This document shows positions 6,390 to 7,829 of a stretch of DNA of 7,829 nucleotides, piece after piece. The stretch is taken from NCBI GenBank assembly GCA_028706585.1, contig JAQTVX010000090.1, forward strand, positions 1 to 7,829. The letters run 5' to 3'. The translations under genes were made by a program, and so were the position numbers. The notes beneath the pieces are model-generated. The model saw only the letters and a program-made list of their open reading frames with translations, did not search any database and had not been told where the DNA came from. The stretch comes from Candidatus Krumholzibacteriia bacterium. GTDB lineage: Bacteria; Krumholzibacteriota; Krumholzibacteriia; Krumholzibacteriales; Krumholzibacteriaceae. The number at the start of each line of letters is the position of its first letter. The first letter of the stretch is position 1.

Positions 6390-7379
6390 ATGCAGAACCT
6401 TGTGATGAAACAGGTCGATGTCTTCACGGCGAAGCCGTTCAGCGGGAATCCCGCGGGCGTGATAACCGAGGCCGATTCTCTGTCCAGCGAGATGATGCTG
6501 GCAATCGCAAACGAGATGAATCTCGCCGAGACGACGTTCGCCACGCTGCCCTCGCGCGATGAGGCGCTCTTCAAGATCCGTTTCTTCACGCCGAGCGATG
6601 AAATTCGCCTGAGCGGCCACGCGTTGATTGCTTCATGCTACGCGCTCATCGAGGACGGGAGAATCCCGGTCGAGGACGGCGTGACGAAAACACTCTTCGA
6701 AACAAAGGCTGGCATCATACAGGTGGACGTTCATTTCAGGCACTGCAATGCCGAGCGGGCCGGAACCTCGGGCGGCGTCGCCATGGCGATCGGCGGCAAG
6801 GAGGCGGGCGTTCTCGAGAAGATCATGCTGCATCAATCGATCAAGCAATTTCGTCCCTCCAATATCACCGCGCAGGAGATCGCGAAGACACTCGGCATCG
6901 ACGCGAGCGAGATACTGCGAACCGGGCTGCCCCTCGAGATCATCTCGACCGGTCTGGAACAACTCATGATCCCGGTCGCCCGCAAGGAAACAATCCGCGA
7001 AATGAATCCAGACCTGATCAAGCTCGGGCTGATGAACCGCAGAAGCGGCACGCATTCGAACCATGTCTTCGCGATCGACACGTACTCGGCCGATTGCACG
7101 GCCTACATGAGGCACTTCGCACCGGCGCTCGGCATGTGGGAGGATCCCGCATCCGGCACCGCCGCGGCGGGCCTTGCGTCCTATCTCCTGAGGCACGGGG
7201 TCGTCACATCGGGGAACATGATCATCGAGCAGGGAAGAGACACCGACAACCTCGCTCGCATCTTGGTGGAGGCCATGAATGCGGAAGAGTCTCCGGGGGA
7301 GATGCGGATCGGCGGGATCGCGGTGACATCGATCACGCGCAGAATCGGAATCGAGAACGGGGAGCTCATTGTTTCCTGA
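6390..7379 (+). CDS. PhzF-family isomerase/epimerase-like protein
   Basis: PhzF-family enzymes have two similar alpha/beta-barrel halves. Phenazine PhzF isomerises trans-2,3-dihydro-3-hydroxyanthranilate, but most members act on unknown substrates. The 329-residue product has VDVFTAKPFSGNPAGV (9-24), NEMNLAETTF (41-50) with catalytic-type Glu47, FFTPSDEIRLSGHALIA (65-81) with His77, and EDPASGTAAAGLASYL (251-266) with Asp252. These three correspond to the active-site Glu, His and Asp of PhzF. It is slightly longer than usual for the family. Near the C-terminus IEQG is followed by RDTDNLAR, where many members have a GRPS-type motif. The ATG has AGGGGA 5 bases upstream; an in-frame TTG at 6339 adds 17 unconvincing residues, and Met6 lacks a ribosome site. 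It is divergent from the chemotaxis operon and no phenazine genes are nearby, so its substrate cannot be named. Confidence 0.9.
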   Translation: MQNLVMKQVDVFTAKPFSGNPAGVITEADSLSSEMMLAIANEMNLAETTFATLPSRDEALFKIRFFTPSDEIRLSGHALIASCYALIEDGRIPVEDGVTKTLFETKAGIIQVDVHFRHCNAERAGTSGGVAMAIGGKEAGVLEKIMLHQSIKQFRPSNITAQEIAKTLGIDASEILRTGLPLEIISTGLEQLMIPVARKETIREMNPDLIKLGLMNRRSGTHSNHVFAIDTYSADCTAYMRHFAPALGMWEDPASGTAAAGLASYLLRHGVVTSGNMIIEQGRDTDNLARILVEAMNAEESPGEMRIGGIAVTSITRRIGIENGELIVS

Positions 7380-7384
7380 GATCG

Positions 7385-7829
7385 CTATTTCGGAAGAGAG
7401 AACCAGAAGGTCGACCCCACGCCCTTTTCGCTCGTGACCCAGACCCTCCCGCCGTGCAGCTCGACGTAGTGCTTCACCAGTCTGAGCCCGATGCCGAGAC
7501 CGTCTCTCTTGCGCGAGGAGCCGCCGTCGAGCTGGTTGAACTTCTCGAAGAGCCCCGGGATATCTTCCGCGTCTATGCCGGTACCTCGATCCTGCACCGA
7601 AACGACGACCTCCTCGGTCGCGTTTCGCGAGACGATCGTCACGGCCTCGCCTTCCTGACTGAATTTCACGGCATTGCTGAGCAGGTTCACGCACGCCTGC
7701 CTGATTCGAAGCGGGTCGAAACTGATAATGGGAATCGTCTCGTCGAGATCCGTGCGCAGGGCCACCCGATTCTGCACTGCGAACGGTTCGGCGATCTTCG
7801 TCGATATCTTGATGACGTCGTTGAGGCTC
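7385..7829 (-). CDS. Sensor histidine kinase, C-terminal ATPase part; 5' end beyond the right edge
   Basis: Only the last 147 residues lie in the window, and the frame is open to the edge. They form the HATPase_c domain of a two-component sensor kinase. The N box is FDPLRIRQACVNLLSNAVKF (37-56), G1 is DRGTGID (80-86), the F box is LFEKF (93-97), and G2 is GLGIGLRLVKHYVELHGG (110-127). The end is GVGSTFWFSLP (136-146). A GTG at 7777 is internal and not the start, since typical kinase sequence (LNDVIKISTKIAEP) continues upstream of it. The HisKA domain with the phospho-histidine and any sensor domains lie outside the window. The stop is 5 bases from the stop of the converging PhzF-like gene, leaving no room for a terminator. 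Its signal and its response regulator are unknown, and it is not a CheA. Confidence 0.93.
   Translation of the reverse strand, partial: SLNDVIKISTKIAEPFAVQNRVALRTDLDETIPIISFDPLRIRQACVNLLSNAVKFSQEGEAVTIVSRNATEEVVVSVQDRGTGIDAEDIPGLFEKFNQLDGGSSRKRDGLGIGLRLVKHYVELHGGRVWVTSEKGVGSTFWFSLPK

Noticed and set aside
1..7829. Mobile element, CRISPR array, tRNA or phage-defence system
   Set aside because: I found no transposase, integrase, regularly spaced direct repeats, tRNA-like sequence or defence genes; nearly all sequence is explained by chemotaxis genes, a PhzF-like gene and a kinase.

Overview
The window is GC-rich bacterial DNA, judged by eye and not counted. Most of it is one compact chemotaxis operon on the minus strand. 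The host is a motile, or at least chemosensory, bacterium outside the enteric group, because CheD is present and Escherichia coli lacks it. A deltaproteobacterium-like or other deep environmental lineage is plausible, but the sequence alone does not settle the taxon.

The operon reads right to left as cheR (6039-5209), a methyl-accepting chemotaxis protein (5197-3797), cheW (3790-3293), cheD (3303-2797), cheB (2797-1694) and cheA (1713 to the left edge, its 3' end missing). Gaps are 11 and 6 bases, followed by overlaps of 11, 1 and 20 bases, so one transcript with translational coupling is likely. Together the genes encode a receptor, the coupling protein and kinase that form the signalling array, and all three adaptation enzymes: methyltransferase, methylesterase/deamidase and deamidase. 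No CheY, CheC, CheX or CheZ is in the window; any cheY partner lies elsewhere, possibly beyond the left edge. CheA appears to lack the P2 domain, and the receptor has only about 34 residues between its two membrane helices, so it has no classical sensor domain.

Positions 6040-6389 form a 350-base divergent intergenic region. It holds a 9-bp-arm GC palindrome just upstream of cheR, a 28-bp imperfect palindrome that can be read as back-to-back sigma-54-like -24/-12 elements, and an AT-rich island with an inverted repeat around a TATAAT. None of the regulatory readings is proven.

To the right, on the plus strand, is a complete PhzF-family isomerase-like gene (6390-7379). It converges, with 5 bases between stop codons, on the C-terminal ATPase part of a sensor histidine kinase on the minus strand (7829-7385, 5' end missing). 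Neither has an evident functional link to chemotaxis. The gene families are all known; the points worth a second look are the architecture of this operon and its control region rather than a new gene family.
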